In this document: piece by piece, positions 35,101-47,835 of the stretch | Layout: each line of letters starts with the position of its first letter | Position numbering within the stretch: the stretch's first letter is position 1 | Assembly: GCA_012845835.1 (NCBI GenBank) | Contig: JABAKD010000023.1 | Span: 8,735,840-8,799,839 of the forward strand | Length of the DNA stretch: 64,000 bases | From: Undaria pinnatifida | Taxonomy: Eukaryota > Sar > Phaeophyceae > Laminariales > Alariaceae | Direction: 5' to 3' | Position numbers and translations under genes: made by a program | Notes under the pieces: generated by a model | Databases searched by the model: none | Told to the model about the DNA's origin: nothing | Seen by the model: only the letters and a program-made list of their open reading frames with translations

Positions 35101-38100
35101 AGTATGACAGGCACAGATGGTACATCTAGCGGACAAGGAGGTGGGTGTACCTCGTGGTGGGTACCTGTCGACAAACACGCGTATCGAAGATATGTTGACC
35201 CCATTCCACGTAGTAGAACACGGAATCAGAAATGTCGAGGGCGATGGAGGTACGACAAAGGGATTTTACCTATTGGGCGTTGGTACAGAGAGGGCGATGT
35301 GGTGGGACGACTTTAACGCGTTTAAACCAAAGTTTGCTTTACTACGAGTGGAGGGGGCTCGTGCTTTAATAATTCATGTTGCTCACAAGCGGGCCTCCAT
35401 ATATTTACCCACGACAACCGGTTGGTATAGAAACAATGTACTCGAAACTCGCAGAGAAAATATCTTGTTGGCGAAGCAGGTCATAAAATAGAATTGTTTT
35501 ACACGACAACACGCGAACTTGCAAACAACACGAGCTTTTACCCAGCTCCGCCACCGAGCTGGCGAGTGAAGAATGCATGAACCTAAGGGTATCTCCCGAA
35601 TGGTTGGCATCGGCTAAAGACCCCCGCCCGATTTATTTGCATGAACCCCGCCTCGTTAATATAGAAAACTGGCAAGGCCTCATGCTCCGGCATCGATGCA
35701 ACCATATGTCTTTAGAAATCTCCTCTTTCCTGGAGTTATCGGCCCCACCCTAACCTGAACATCTTCCGAAAGACCTGAAAGTCAGAGTCGTTACGATTGC
35801 TACGAAATCGGCGCGACCGTTGTGTTGCCGCCACTGTCGGAAGGAAAGTAGTGCCTCTCTTCCGTAGCATGTGTCATCGGATGCGCTAAACGATAATCGC
35901 TACCCCTTATTCTAGCGCGGCGAGTCCAAGGTAGTGGGACGTACCGTGATGTCGGCGATCGTGAGGGAGCCTCCGACGCAGAACGCGGAGCGAGTGTTGG
36001 CAGCCGCCTTCCGAGCGACGTCTCCCAGAAGCTCCTTCAACTTGCCGGCCATCAAAGCATTGCACTTCTCCACCTGTTGTCGTTGATGACGGAAGTGTAA
36101 TTTGGACGTTTGAGTGGACGTTCCAGGTCAAGTTCAAGCTCAGGTTATAGTTGAGACATTTACACGAAATTCGGTTGTTATATGGTTGTTGAAGTTGGCC
36201 TTATTCTGCTGATGTCGATGCAGACGTCATTTCGAAATTACAGCGTGCGGCAAGTTCGGTGCAACAGCGTAGGAGGAGACGTGAGCGAAGGGTGGGAGGG
36301 GTAGGGGGGTGCGCGATGTTTTTTAAAACGCGTTTGACTCAACAAGGTTCGACAAGGCTGAACGTTGATGATGAGGGAGATGATATCAACAGTTAGATTT
36401 ACAGCGACCATCGCTCTTTACACCTCTTGGGGTACCGCTATGTCTTTCATCGCCACACGGTTATCGTAACCGTTTCGTGTTTAAAGCTACCGGTACGACT
36501 ATCATCACCGGTTCCGGTGCTGTCTGACTTGTGCCACCCGTTAACGCTTCTACCAGCTCTCCACACCGGACCCGGCGGTACCGTTCCTCTTACCATTACA
36601 GTGACCGCTAACGTTGGTGTTACCCCGTGTTAGTCGTGTGACCGTTACCGATACTACAGTAACGCCGGTTCCACTACCGCCACCCTTTTCTGTGTTCCTC
36701 GTCAGCGTCACGCCAAAGACGAATATTTCACCTTCTTTGCCTCGTCCTCTCTCCCATGGTGCCGAACAAGTTGATGAACACATCTTCCAAGATCATCACG
36801 ATCTCGTCCACCTGGTGAAAGCAGCAACAAAAAACAGGTGGTAGACCGATGGTTGTCATGAGAGAAGGACAGAGCGAGGGCAACTTATATATAGAGTGCG
36901 TCGATGCTAAGTCATACGAGATACATCAAAGGAGCTGTTGATGTCAAAGCGATGAAGCAGGAGCATCACCTCGGGTAGGTCAGCGCTGTGCCGGGTACAT
37001 ACAACAAACGGAACTAATTCATAGAGGGCATGCCAGGTTTTAACATAGGCTTTACCCGCTATTCGTCTTCATTCTGTTCATGCACACCACGATCGATCAT
37101 AGAATATAATATAGTAAAACTGATTCATACCATAGTGTCGGAGAGTTCAAATATATCGATGTGATATATTGTACGTAAAAACTTATTATGTTTGGTATAT
37201 TGATATTCCGATTATTCGCTATCTTGCCCGCATGCCATGTAACCCCACCCCCACCTTGAGAGCTTCGATGGGGTCCTCCGGGTACGTGCCGCCGAGCTTG
37301 CCGGCGTAGCGGAGCAGAGCGGTCGACTGAGTGTAGTCGGTGCCGTCCATCTGTTGAAAATGAAATTGACGCAAGTTCAAGTTGACGAACAAGTCGTCGC
37401 CGTTGGAAGGTGGCAGGAGGTGGTAGACGCAGGGGAGAAGGGAGGGAAGGGGGGGGGGGGGTCGGCGTGAGGTGGAAGGCGAGAGGGGGGGAGGGGAGGG
37501 AGAGGAAGGGGCCGGGAGAAAGTGGTGGATATCAATCGGGTCTAAACGTGGTGGGAAGCGACATGCGATGCGAGACACGAACCAGGTGCTTATCGTGATT
37601 ACATCCCGGCACTTCGGTATACGCAAGAGGCGGATGCTAACCACGCCGATTTCATTGTCAATTGCTAGCCCGAGCACTCTCAACAAGGGCGAGAGCAGGT
37701 CTTTTTCGTTAAACGGCACGGTCGGTTACGGAAGAAACGGACAAGACAAGATCTTGGGTGTTCAGCGACTACCGGGTCCGCTGGATATTGGATGATCATG
37801 TCTTTCGTACGCTATCAATGCATTTCTACTCTTAGCACGGAGTCCTGCTTGAATTTTCTTCTTTGTGCACAAAAATCCCGCTTGTGGGCGAAGTAGGCGT
37901 GCAAACTGTCTTTTTTTATGTCCGAAAAACCAAGAACAGATTTTTTTAGTACAACTCGAGGGGAGCTTGGATTTGCAGTTGCACGCTACAGAGGGAATGT
38001 TTCCTAAACTCGAAACACCAGGAAAATATTTCGAACGCCCCACCGGTTATCAATATGGGGTGTTTGAGAGGAGCACTACACGCGTTGAACACGCTTTCAT

Positions 38101-38278
38101 GGCGCGGCGGCGCATGGAGACAATGAAGAAAGTGAGATCGTGGGTGCGCAAAAATAACGCTGAAAAGCACGGAATCGGCATTTTTATGGGAACGGCCGAC
38201 TTTTTCCCCCCCTGAAACAATATCTTCGACCGCGCCGCAATGTTGCGCCGTTGCAAGGGCGCGTTTGCAGCAGCAACG

Positions 38279-38600
<322 letters not shown>

Positions 38601-38924
38601 GGACGATGGTGATTCCACGCCACCTACGACGTGGGCCCATCATGCTTGAGCTTTGCAGTAGTCTTTCGACATTGACAACGACCGAGTGGGAGAGTTTTTT
38701 TCTTTCCCCGCATATCAGGCACAAATGAAACGATGGTGAACTCCGGTTTCCGTTATATACGCGTGGTACACGTGTGTGGTACACGTTTATGGTATCGTTG
38801 GTTAGTGACCGAGTAGGCTATAGGTAGTATTAATATTAATAGTAGGGTGTCGAGCGTAAAGAGTGCTATAGTATACCATTAGACTAGACTAGAACTATAC
38901 GATTAATAGAGAAAGTTGTATAGC

Positions 38925-39390
38925 TGGTTTGGCCCCCGTTCCCCCCCGCCACATCCCCCCCCCCTCCCCCACAAGAAATATTTTGAGTTTCCACGCACAA
39001 GTTGACCTGCCCCACCCGCCCCCCCCCCCCCTCCCGCCCTCCTTTTGATCAAAACCAGCCCCCCACGTCCTCAACAAGTCCGCCTTCCCCTCACCGGATA
39101 TTCGACTTACGGGATTCACTTGATAAACTGATGCATTTCCGTCCACAGCTGTCCGACTTTGTCCCCCTCAGGAACGGGTTTTATAGTTTCCGCGCACAGA
39201 CTGCCTAACATCACCCTGTTGACCCTGATAGCTACACTGTAGTTGCAAGGGGAGTCGCCGACCTACGTCCTTAATGAGGACACACAACCCGTAATACGCG
39301 CGATCGGAGTATCACACACAGCTTGCAAAGATGAGTTTCGACAAAATATTCGATCTCACAACTAGAGCGTATTTTCATTTTTTATACTTC
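38925..39390 (+). repeat. Poly-G element family B copy in GST copy 1 intron 1
   Basis: It carries C-run spacers (reverse of G-run), the TTTGATCAAAACCAG block, then CTTGATAAACTGATGCAT, then the terminal segment ending in GATCTCACAACTAGAG. Its orientation is opposite to the copies at 43060 and 58258, and the matching intron position in copy 2 lacks it in this orientation, so it inserted independently. Confidence 0.8.
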
Positions 39391-40540
39391 GAAGTAATAT
39401 CATACCAGGGTACCTGGTTTTAGCCAACCTGTTGTTGCAGGGCATGGCCATCTAGACATATCAATAATATAGTCTCTACGTGTCAGTCTCGTAGATATGC
39501 GAGCACATACTATATCCCTCTACGATGAATGTGTCTCAAAGAGCCGAATCCACTGCCACGAACACCAGTTACATTGGCATGGCAACAACAGGACTGGTAA
39601 AAGAGACGCACGTTTTGATCCTTTCGCAGGGTGAGTATGTGGCACGAAAATCACGTGATTACGACATCGGCCACATAGCGAGTCACGAGCTGCACCAGAG
39701 GATAAGATGTGCGACAGCATCGACCACATCGCGAGTCACGAGCTGCTCTAGGATAATGAGTGCGTCGGTAGTACAACACAAGGGTATCACTCCCGGTGCG
39801 CCACCTTCTGGTATACTTTTCACATACGTCCATTCATTGTTGCTGGACGTCTGCCTCTTCAATGTATTAATAGTGGCTTGAAAGTGTCGCACTCGCCCGT
39901 TATTTTGGTCGCGCTATATACGCGGGCCCCCAACACAAGAACCAAGGTGCAAGAAAGGGCAAGAAAGGCAGGATGGTATGTTTTACCACGAACGGCTAGA
40001 TATCCGAGGAGAGCAGTTATACTGAAGTTATAGTCTAGACCTATAGACTAGTCTAGTCTAGAGGTATAGACTACGGCAGTAGCGTAGAACGGACTCTCCC
40101 AAACAATAAGTCGTAGCCCGGGACAACTGTTTTTCTGTTTACTGTTGCTGTACGCAGCCTACTGTGGGTCAGTACTTCGGTACTGCTGTAGGTAGAAAAC
40201 TCGTACGAGGTGCATCATCGTCGTCTTGTTCCAGGTAAGGCAAGACCAGTGGTGTACAACAGAGCGAGACAGCAGTGCAGGCATCTATCAGAAAGCGCGT
40301 GCATTCAGTCTATGCCAAGTGAGAGGTGAAGCACCATGTACTTACTCTGCACACTGCTCTTAAACTCCACTCGTTGTTTTTATCCCTAACCTCGTACACG
40401 GGAACGGTCTTGAAGCGGCAAGCCGGCAAGTCCTCGAAGGCCATGCGCTTGTCCACGAAGTCCACACCAGCCACAGCGAGGGCCACGCGGGTAGCCTCTC
40501 CGCGGGCGGGGATTCCGAAGTAGTGCAGTACGGGAGACAT

Positions 40541-40650
40541 GGTGTTGGTGTTGTTGGTGACGGTGGTGGTGGTGGTGATGGTGGTGGTGGTTGTGGTAGT
40601 GGTGATGGTAGTTGTGATGGTGGTGGTGGCGGTGCTGCTGCTGTCGATGT
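40541..40650. repeat. (GGT)n-rich stretch in the GST copy 1 leader
   Basis: It reads as ACC/CAC/AAC triplets on the gene's strand just before the ATG. A similar stretch lies at 60319-60400 before the copy 2 ATG, so it predates the duplication. Confidence 0.85.
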
Positions 40651-41700
40651 TTTGGCCTGGCAAGCTGATTATGTCTCTTTGCTCCGCAGTGGGCGGATCC
40701 ACACGCGACCAACATAGACTATTAATAGTCCATTTTCCCGTTTACCCGATATAAAATAACAACCCCGATCCCCGCTATTCTGCCAGTTTGTATCCGGTAT
40801 ATTTTGAAAGGTCTAAACACCCCCAATCCCCGCTTAGTTTTTCATTACTTTCTCCAGTATGTTGGTTGGTCCAATCAGGCTATTCAGCCCGCGCGGTCTG
40901 CCACTGCGGACATTTTGGATGTTGAATGCCCAGCGGTTGGGAAGGAGGACTTTGAATGTCCCGCACAACCACAACTGATCAACTGATTTGATCTCCGCTT
41001 CCCTTTCCGCCGAGTTTCCGCATGAAGATTAAGATCCCCCCCGATGGATGACGATCCTACGCACGGTAGACGCTCCTCTGGAATTGGAGGTCTAGAAGAG
41101 GCCTCTGCATGGCAGATGTTGCCCTCGTGTAGATGTCTCTCCGATGCGTGTTGTGTCTCATCCCTCGTCTAGATGACCCTCGCCGCAGCCCCCGCGAAGT
41201 TGCACGTATAGTCTAGACTAGACTATGCAAGGTTTTTCAAATTTATAAAAATAACTTTAGGACGTCAGCCGTGAGTTCGGCCAATTTTGCACGTAAATTC
41301 AATAACGATTAATGTATAGCGGCTCCCTATGTGCAGGTCAGCACGAATGGACGGTTGCGCCGCCCAGACCAACCCGACCCCAGATCTGACCCTGACCCAA
41401 ACCGTAACATAAACCCTCTAACCCGGGCTGGAGGTTTGCTCTTGAGGTCGGCGGGGGCAATAGTGAGTTGACGTGCACATCTGAAAGCCTTGCACGCGTG
41501 TACGTGCAATTAAACGCCCGGTCTCCTCGCCGGAAAGATATCGCCGATTGTTCGGCTGTTTTCAGTTCTAAGTCGGCGATATGTTAACTTAGTTGGTCGA
41601 GGAGACTCGCGCCACATGCATGCTTTATCTGCCCTCCCGGTATCTACTGGATACGTGTTTCTCTCAACTCCGCTGGTACAACAGCATGGTAGATACACGT

Positions 41701-43059
41701 TGTTCCTTTATCATGGAGGGTGTACGAGCGTGGCCCTTGTCAGGCAACAGAGGGAGAACCCTCGCTGGAAAACCAGCTAGTTTCCAGTTGGTCGTGTTTT
41801 CGACTTCAGTATATTAGACTAGACTAGACTATACGTTTTGATCCTATTCGTAATGTATTCGTGGTAGCAGGGTACTACAGTGTAGTCTAGTACTGCTGTA
41901 AAACAACTAACTGTGTACATCTGATAGATGAAAGCGTAGAACTCAGGTTCTCGTTTGCTCGTAGATTTTTCTCTCCGGGGACAGAGTAGATATTTTCTAC
42001 CAGGTACGCTTGTGGGTCAAAAGTATGTTGTTCCTTTTCGCGGAAGATGCGCGAGTGTGATGGCACGGCCCTCCGTCGTGGGACAGAGATCATCGCTGAT
42101 ATCGTTCAGCGATATTTCAGTTGGTTGTCGACCACACACGGAAGAGTTGCGTGTCGACTGATGTGGTATGTTCATACGGTATGTTACCCTGGTGGAACAG
42201 TTGGTGCTAGATGCGACTGCTCTCTTGTTCCTAGATGTTTCTCTCCAGTAGATGTGTTCCTCTCCGCTGGAACTCTTCTAGATGTTGTTCCTCGCTGAAG
42301 AAGGAAGCCAGGAGGAGAATGGTCCGCGTAGTGTCGGACCGGCAGAGGTCATCACTGATCAGAAAGAAGCAACAGTTCAATTTTGTCGAACAGACTCGCG
42401 GCTCACGCGTTATATTTTCCTTCCAGATGTTGGTCAGCATACACACTTCGTGCCGGCCTCTCCTCTACAGCAGTGGCGTGGCTCCTCTGCAGCTCAGTGG
42501 CGAGGTATGTTTTCCGCCGGGTACATGTTGTTCCTTATGTGTGGGTTGGGGGTGTGCCAGGAGAAATGCTGTGAGGCCCTTGTAACGAAGATAGGGCTTG
42601 TAACGAAGATAGGGCGATGATCGTCTATAAACGAGAGCTCTCTTTCAGAAGTTGGTCGAGAACACTGGTGACAACACTCGCGATATGATACCAATGCATT
42701 TAATTTCTCTCTAGTCTGGAGAATTCGATGCTGCTTACGGGATACGTCCATACCTGGTATGTTGTACCCCAAGGGGGTATTATATGATATACTAATGGTA
42801 CTCCCGAAGTATGCCCCACCGCCGCCCGGTATCGCGCAGAAAAAAAAAAACACTGGGCCACCACCCACCCACCACACACCGACCAACTACTCTCTACCGT
42901 AGCAGTGCAGCAGTACGCAAGGCAATAAAGCCTTAGAACGAACACACGAGACGGGGGAAGAGTTTTTTATTTCATTTTTTGACCCCCCGACGGGTTGGGG
43001 GGGAATCGAGCGGAATTTTCGAGAATGGAATGCGTTATGAGTATATAAACTATATCTAA
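41701..43059. other. No gene recognised; loosely repeated words
   Basis: Short words such as TGTTGTTCCT, TTTCTCTCC and CTCCGCTGG recur near 41660, 42030, 42240 and 42525 without a clean period. TAGTCTAGACTAGACTA-type motifs occur at about 41205 and 41815. Confidence 0.4.
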
Positions 43060-44325
43060 TAAAACATAAAAATACATTCCAGCTGTGAGATCGAATATTG
43101 TGTCGAAACGCATCATTCCAAGCTGTGTGTGATACTCCATCGCACGTTATACGGGTTGTGTGTCCTCATTAAGGATATAGGTCGGCGACTCCCCTTGCAA
43201 CTACAGTGCAGGTGACCAAGGCTACGGTAGGGGGGCTACCCCCATTTTCACTGGTGTGTTTGAGCCACTCGCACGAGTAGCTCTGTACCCTACGGATGAA
43301 GATGGTTCAGGAACTTGGTTTGCCGCAGCTTAGATCACTTTTGCATTGCGGATTGATTTCGTCAATGTAAAACATAAAGGAAACGTAAGATTGCATAGAA
43401 ACAAAGGGGTTACTCGCGCGAGTGACCCCTAGCCACTGAAATAAAAGGCCCAGAAGGGGACCCCCCTACCGTAGCCTGGGTCAGGTATCAGGGTCAACAG
43501 GGTGATGTTGGTCAATTTGTGCTCGGAAACTATAAAACCCGTTTCTGAGGGGAACAAAATCTGACAGCTGTGGAAGAAAATGCATCAGTTTATCAAGTGA
43601 ATCCTGTAAGTCGAATAACCGGTGAGGGGAGGGCGGAGTTTTAAAGGACGTGTCGGGGGCCTGGTTTTGATCAAAAGGGAGCGTGGGTAGGGGGGGGAGG
43701 GGGGGGGGAGTTTTTAGGGATGTAGGAGGCTGGTTTTGATCAAAAGGGAGAGGGGGTGAGGGTGGGGGAGGGGGTGGGGGAGGGGGGGGCAGATCAATTT
43801 GTGCGTGGATACTAAACAATACCTCAAAGGGATACATCTGACGGTTTTGGAAATAATGCACTAGTTTGTCATGGGGGGGGGGGGGGCGGGCGGGGCAGCT
43901 CAATCTGTGCGTGGAAACTATACATTCTTTAAGGGGGTAAATGTGACGGTTTTGGAAAGAATGCACCAGTTTATCACTTATATCCTGTATGTCGTACAAC
44001 CAGTGATTAGAAGGCGGAGGGTTGGAGGGGGTTGGGGGGGGTGGGAGGGTGGAGGAGGTGGGGGATGGGGGAGGGGGGGGGGGGGGGGGGTTGAGGGGGG
44101 GGCTTTAGGTTGCATGTATGTCGGGTTTTGCTATACGCGTGATGCTGGGTCTAGGCGATGGCGCGGGTGGTAGGGAAGGAGAGGACGTTGGCGGCGGGGG
44201 TGGGGTGGGAATTGCAACAGCGGCAAGGATGACTCTAGAAAGATAAGAAGGTGATATCCTGTGCGTGGACGTGTTTACTTTTCTGGCGGATTTCTATATT
44301 AGATGGCTCGTTTGAGCAAGAGAAA
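43060..44325 (-). mobile_element. Poly-G element family B, long copy interrupted by a MITE
   Basis: The minus-sense element begins with ACATTCCAGCTGTGAGATCG at about 43075 and shows the GGTCGGCGACTCCCCTTGCA core. It then has two to three related units of roughly 130-170 bp, each with GTGCG(C/T)GGAAACTATA, TCTGACGG or a variant and ATGCACCAGTTTATCA, separated by long G runs. It ends near 44325 with GGCGGATTTCTATATT. The copy at 58258-59157 has the same order. There is no coding capacity I can support. The class of element is unknown to me. Confidence 0.75.
43214..43481. mobile_element. 268-bp MITE nested in poly-G element family B
   Basis: The ends are near-perfect inverted repeats sharing AGGCTACGGTAGGGGGG. 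The 5-bp word CAGGT occurs on both sides (43209-43213 and 43482-43486). Removing the element and one CAGGT gives CAGTGCAGGTATCAGGG, which lines up base for base with CAGTGTAGCTATCAGGG in sister copies (39220 reversed, 58405, 59305). This shows a real insertion with a 5-bp target duplication. No coding capacity; superfamily not assigned. Confidence 0.85.
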
Positions 44326-46048
44326 GCGGGGGAAAAAGAGTGGGGGGGGAGGAAAGGGTTTTCAAGAGGTTAGGTCACATCATGTTAAAATACACATATA
44401 TACCCCGTTAAAATGTACATCGAGGGTGCACATACATGCGACAGTACTGCCAAGGAAACGGGGTACATTAAAAGCCAGTCAGCGTCTTTAATTGGTGCAG
44501 TAACCCACAGCAACAATTTGCTTCATACGGCATACACAATGAACAGCACAGCCTCATTGCTATGCAACAACAGCAATATCGCAACACACAGAGAAACATC
44601 AGCAAGCAGAAAGACATAACAGGTATATACAAATTCCGCACTTTGTCGTACAGCCGCGTATCACAGTTTATAATATCAATATATCACGTGCGTGCAGTTA
44701 ACGCTGTGAACACGGTACTTGACACTACGGGAGATGGGGACATAAACACGGTACTCACAAAAACAGAAAACTGAAAGTACTCCGGGAACCCAACCGACGA
44801 TCCCAGAGACTCAATCAAGGAGGGCAAGCTACCTCCTAACCACCAGTTCGTTGCCGTCCCCACCCACGGTGCCTAAACGCAACGCGATCGAAAGGCAGCT
44901 GAACAAAACAAGGGACATCTCCACTGCTCAGGGTTCGACACCGCAATCATCATTTTTTACACTCGGACAACAAAAAGGAATGTACGTCGCAGAAAAAACA
45001 CTCAACATCATCCCGGGTTCGTGACGAGGACGACCATCTCAGAAAGAACATCAACCTATCAAACCCCGGCTTACCTACTCAGCGGACAGGTTTCTTAACC
45101 TTTCTTAATCGATTTACTTAGGTGGGGTGCTAACTGGCTCGTGGGGAGAAGAATCTCAACATTCGTCTGCCCCCATCGTGTGCTGGGAGAAGAAGAGACG
45201 AGACAGATATAGAGCATAGAATATATCAACCGACGTACTGACAACATAGAGATCTTGTCCCTTTGTCATATTTGGTACACGAAACCCAAGCGTGGCGTTC
45301 ACATGTACCTGGTAGCTATTTACTTGACCTTCTCAGGAAACTGGCGTTTCCCCCGCACCTCCGAAGAGGCTACCGCCAAACACACCAAACATACTAAATA
45401 GTAAATCAGACTTGTCCGTGAGCACAAACCAACAGTTTTGGAAGCCATGTACAACGACGAAACAAAGCGCAGGTGCGCGTTCTTATGTGCCATGGTGCGA
45501 GCATGCAGCACACGGTAGTAGAAGCTATGTGCGCGGGTCTTACAGGTAGGTGCATGAGAAATCGACTACAGTACAGTCGTCGTCACCTATATCGTCACCT
45601 ATACACCCCTCTAAGGCATGCTTCGATCGGGGACTGATTCTACTATATATAATGAGTTTCGACGAAATCTTTCATCTCACAGCTGGAGTGTATTATAATT
45701 TTTATAATATATATTTATATATATCCCCCAAACCGGCGTTTTTTTTTCACGAACATTCCATGGCTGCTCGGCACGAGGAGGACTGTTGTGAAAAGTACGT
45801 CCTCACACGTATTGTTTCGTTTGCACGATACTATCGAACGACGACATCGGGAGGGCAGGGGGCACCGCATTTCAAAAGATTATAAGGCCGAGAGCTGGCT
45901 TTAAAACTGGGGGGGGGGGGGGCCGTAGAACGACTTTATGAACTAGTCTAGTCTAGCAGCGCGGGTGGGTTGGTGGGTACAGGGTGCTGCAATGATTGGT
46001 TTCAGTCGTCACTTTTCCCTCCGAAGCCTTAGAAGAATTTGATCGACT
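44326..46048. other. No gene recognised
   Basis: A short family B end fragment lies at 45645-45700 (ATGAGTTTCGACGAAATCTT, then CTCACAGCTGGAGTGTATT). The rest shows no supported feature apart from a G run at about 45910-45923. Confidence 0.45.
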
Positions 46049-46330
46049 GTATCCAGATGCCCGGTGTAGGGTACCTCACGGTAACATTGCTCTCGGTACC
46101 CGCCGGGCCGACGTCAGGCGGAGAAGAGACGATAGACGTATAAAAATTTTTAGTGCATAAATTATCGTACTCCCAACGTACACCAGAAGAAGCGACGCAC
46201 ACACACGTGGCACGCACACGCACTGGAAGATGACTGAGCTTGACATGGGGCTCAACTCGAACATACGAAGATTGGGACCGCCACCAATCATATCAACAGT
46301 TCTACTCTTTTAATGTCTCCGTATTACGGA
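46049..46330. repeat. Repeat family D, diverged copy
   Basis: It matches the start and end of 47069-47475: GCCCGGTGTAGGGTACCTCA, CTCGGTACCCG, then GGGGCTCAACTCGAACATA, GATTGGGACCGCC and TTCTACTCTTT. The middle is poorly conserved. Confidence 0.65.
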
Positions 46331-46406
46331 GGGATTCTGTGCAGTCACACACAGCAGACATCAGACATCAGACATTGTCACGAGCAAACAGTCAATCCTA
46401 CAGAGG

Positions 46407-46562
46407 GTGTTGACTGAAAATTTGATTATATTGATCGAGCCTCGTGTGCCTGTGGATTGGGATATCATTAACGACATATGCCGCGATACATTTAGAGGTA
46501 GCGCTAATGGACTACAATGTCTGAAGGATGGAGCTCCTCAACCACGTAAGCCCCAAATCGTC
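46407..46562 (+). CDS. Possible isolated exon, unknown product
   Basis: A plus-strand frame starting at 46407 has ordinary protein-like composition (PVDWDIINDICRDTFRG) up to a donor-like CAC|GTAAGC near 46546. Composition deteriorates after it. There is no partner exon I can identify, so this may be chance. Confidence 0.15.
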
Positions 46563-47068
46563 GAAATCATGGCATTCTCACATTCATATATTTGTGTTTC
46601 TACGCAGAGGGTAAAACTTTGTTTTGTTTGTCTAGGCTCCCACGTGTTTGTTCTCGTCGGGTTGCAATTTCCGTCCACTCAAAAGTCGAAAACTTTTTCG
46701 GTGAGGGTATACTATGAATATAAAAAGGTTCCCCTCACCGAAAAACATGGTGGCAAACCCTTCTACCTTCACATAATGTATCACACCTCACGTCAAAAAA
46801 TGGTCGGGTAATATAATGGTCGAGGAAATGAAAAGAAAAACAAACCGGAACGCTGTGCTGATCATCGCAAAGGACGATTTAGAAGAAAAACAAATGTTTC
46901 TTGTCCGTTGTTCTATAGTTTTTTCATCTTTTTTTCTAGATCACTTGTTTTCAGAGACCCCCCCCCCCCGCCCCCTGGGAACTCCAAACTCGTCCTGCGT
47001 TCACGGCGCTCCGGTTAATTTTCCAGATATTTCTTACCCCATTTTTTTGTGAGATGTCGAATATGATC

Positions 47069-47475
47069 GACAATCTGTATGCCCGGCGTAGGGTGGCTCA
47101 CGGGGAAATTGCTCTTGGTACCCGACCAGGGACCATCAGGCGGAGGAGATAATAAGAAGATAGAATATGTACGAGTTAAAGTACAGGAGTGCCGGAGGCC
47201 ACCCTGAACATGCACACCCGAAGATAACAAAATAGTGAAATGAGTAACAGCAGTAGTACTAGTACACTGCGATGAAGGGGGCTCAACTCGAACACATCGA
47301 ACATTGGGACCGCCTATCATATCAATAGTTCTACTCTACCATCTCCGTAAATTATATGCAGTCATACACATCATACATCACACCAGACGTGTGCGCAGGC
47401 ACACACCAACATCCCCCCTGCCTGTGTGCACGCCATGACAACGTTCAACCAAAGCGCACCATACAAAAATCTTGC
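47069..47475. repeat. Repeat family D, copy 1 of a tandem pair
   Basis: It runs from CCCGGCGTAGGGTGGCTCAC to CAAAGCGCACCATACAAAAA. On the minus strand an open frame of about 80-100 codons begins MIGGPN and ends in HPTPGI, and it is also open in the next copy. Confidence 0.85.
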
Positions 47476-47496
47476 TTGTATAGCATAATCGACAAT

Positions 47497-47835
47497 CTAT
47501 ATGCCCGGCGTAGGGTGGCTCACGGGGGGATTGCTCTCGGTACCCGACGATGAACTATCAGGCCGAGTAGAAGATAAGAAGATAGAATATATGCGAATTA
47601 AAGTAACCGAGTCCCGGAGGGCACTCTGAACATGCACACCCGGAGATAACAAAATAGTGAACTGAGTAACAGCAGTAGTACTAGTACACTGCACAAGAGG
47701 GGGCTCAACTCGATTGTATCGAAGATTGGGACCGCCGACCATATCAATAGTTCTACTCTACCATCTCCGTAGATTCTTTGCAGTCATACATGTCATACAT
47801 CTGACTTGTGCGCAGGCATAAACCAACAAAAAAGA
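47497..47835. repeat. Repeat family D, copy 2 of a tandem pair
   Basis: It follows directly after copy 1 in the same orientation, sharing most of its sequence. The corresponding minus-strand frame (47497-47742) is open. Confidence 0.85.

Noticed and set aside
34514..35125. 203-codon minus-strand frame taken as a separate gene
   Set aside because: Only the central 40 codons (34898-35017) are coding, as GST exon 5; the rest is intron read-through.
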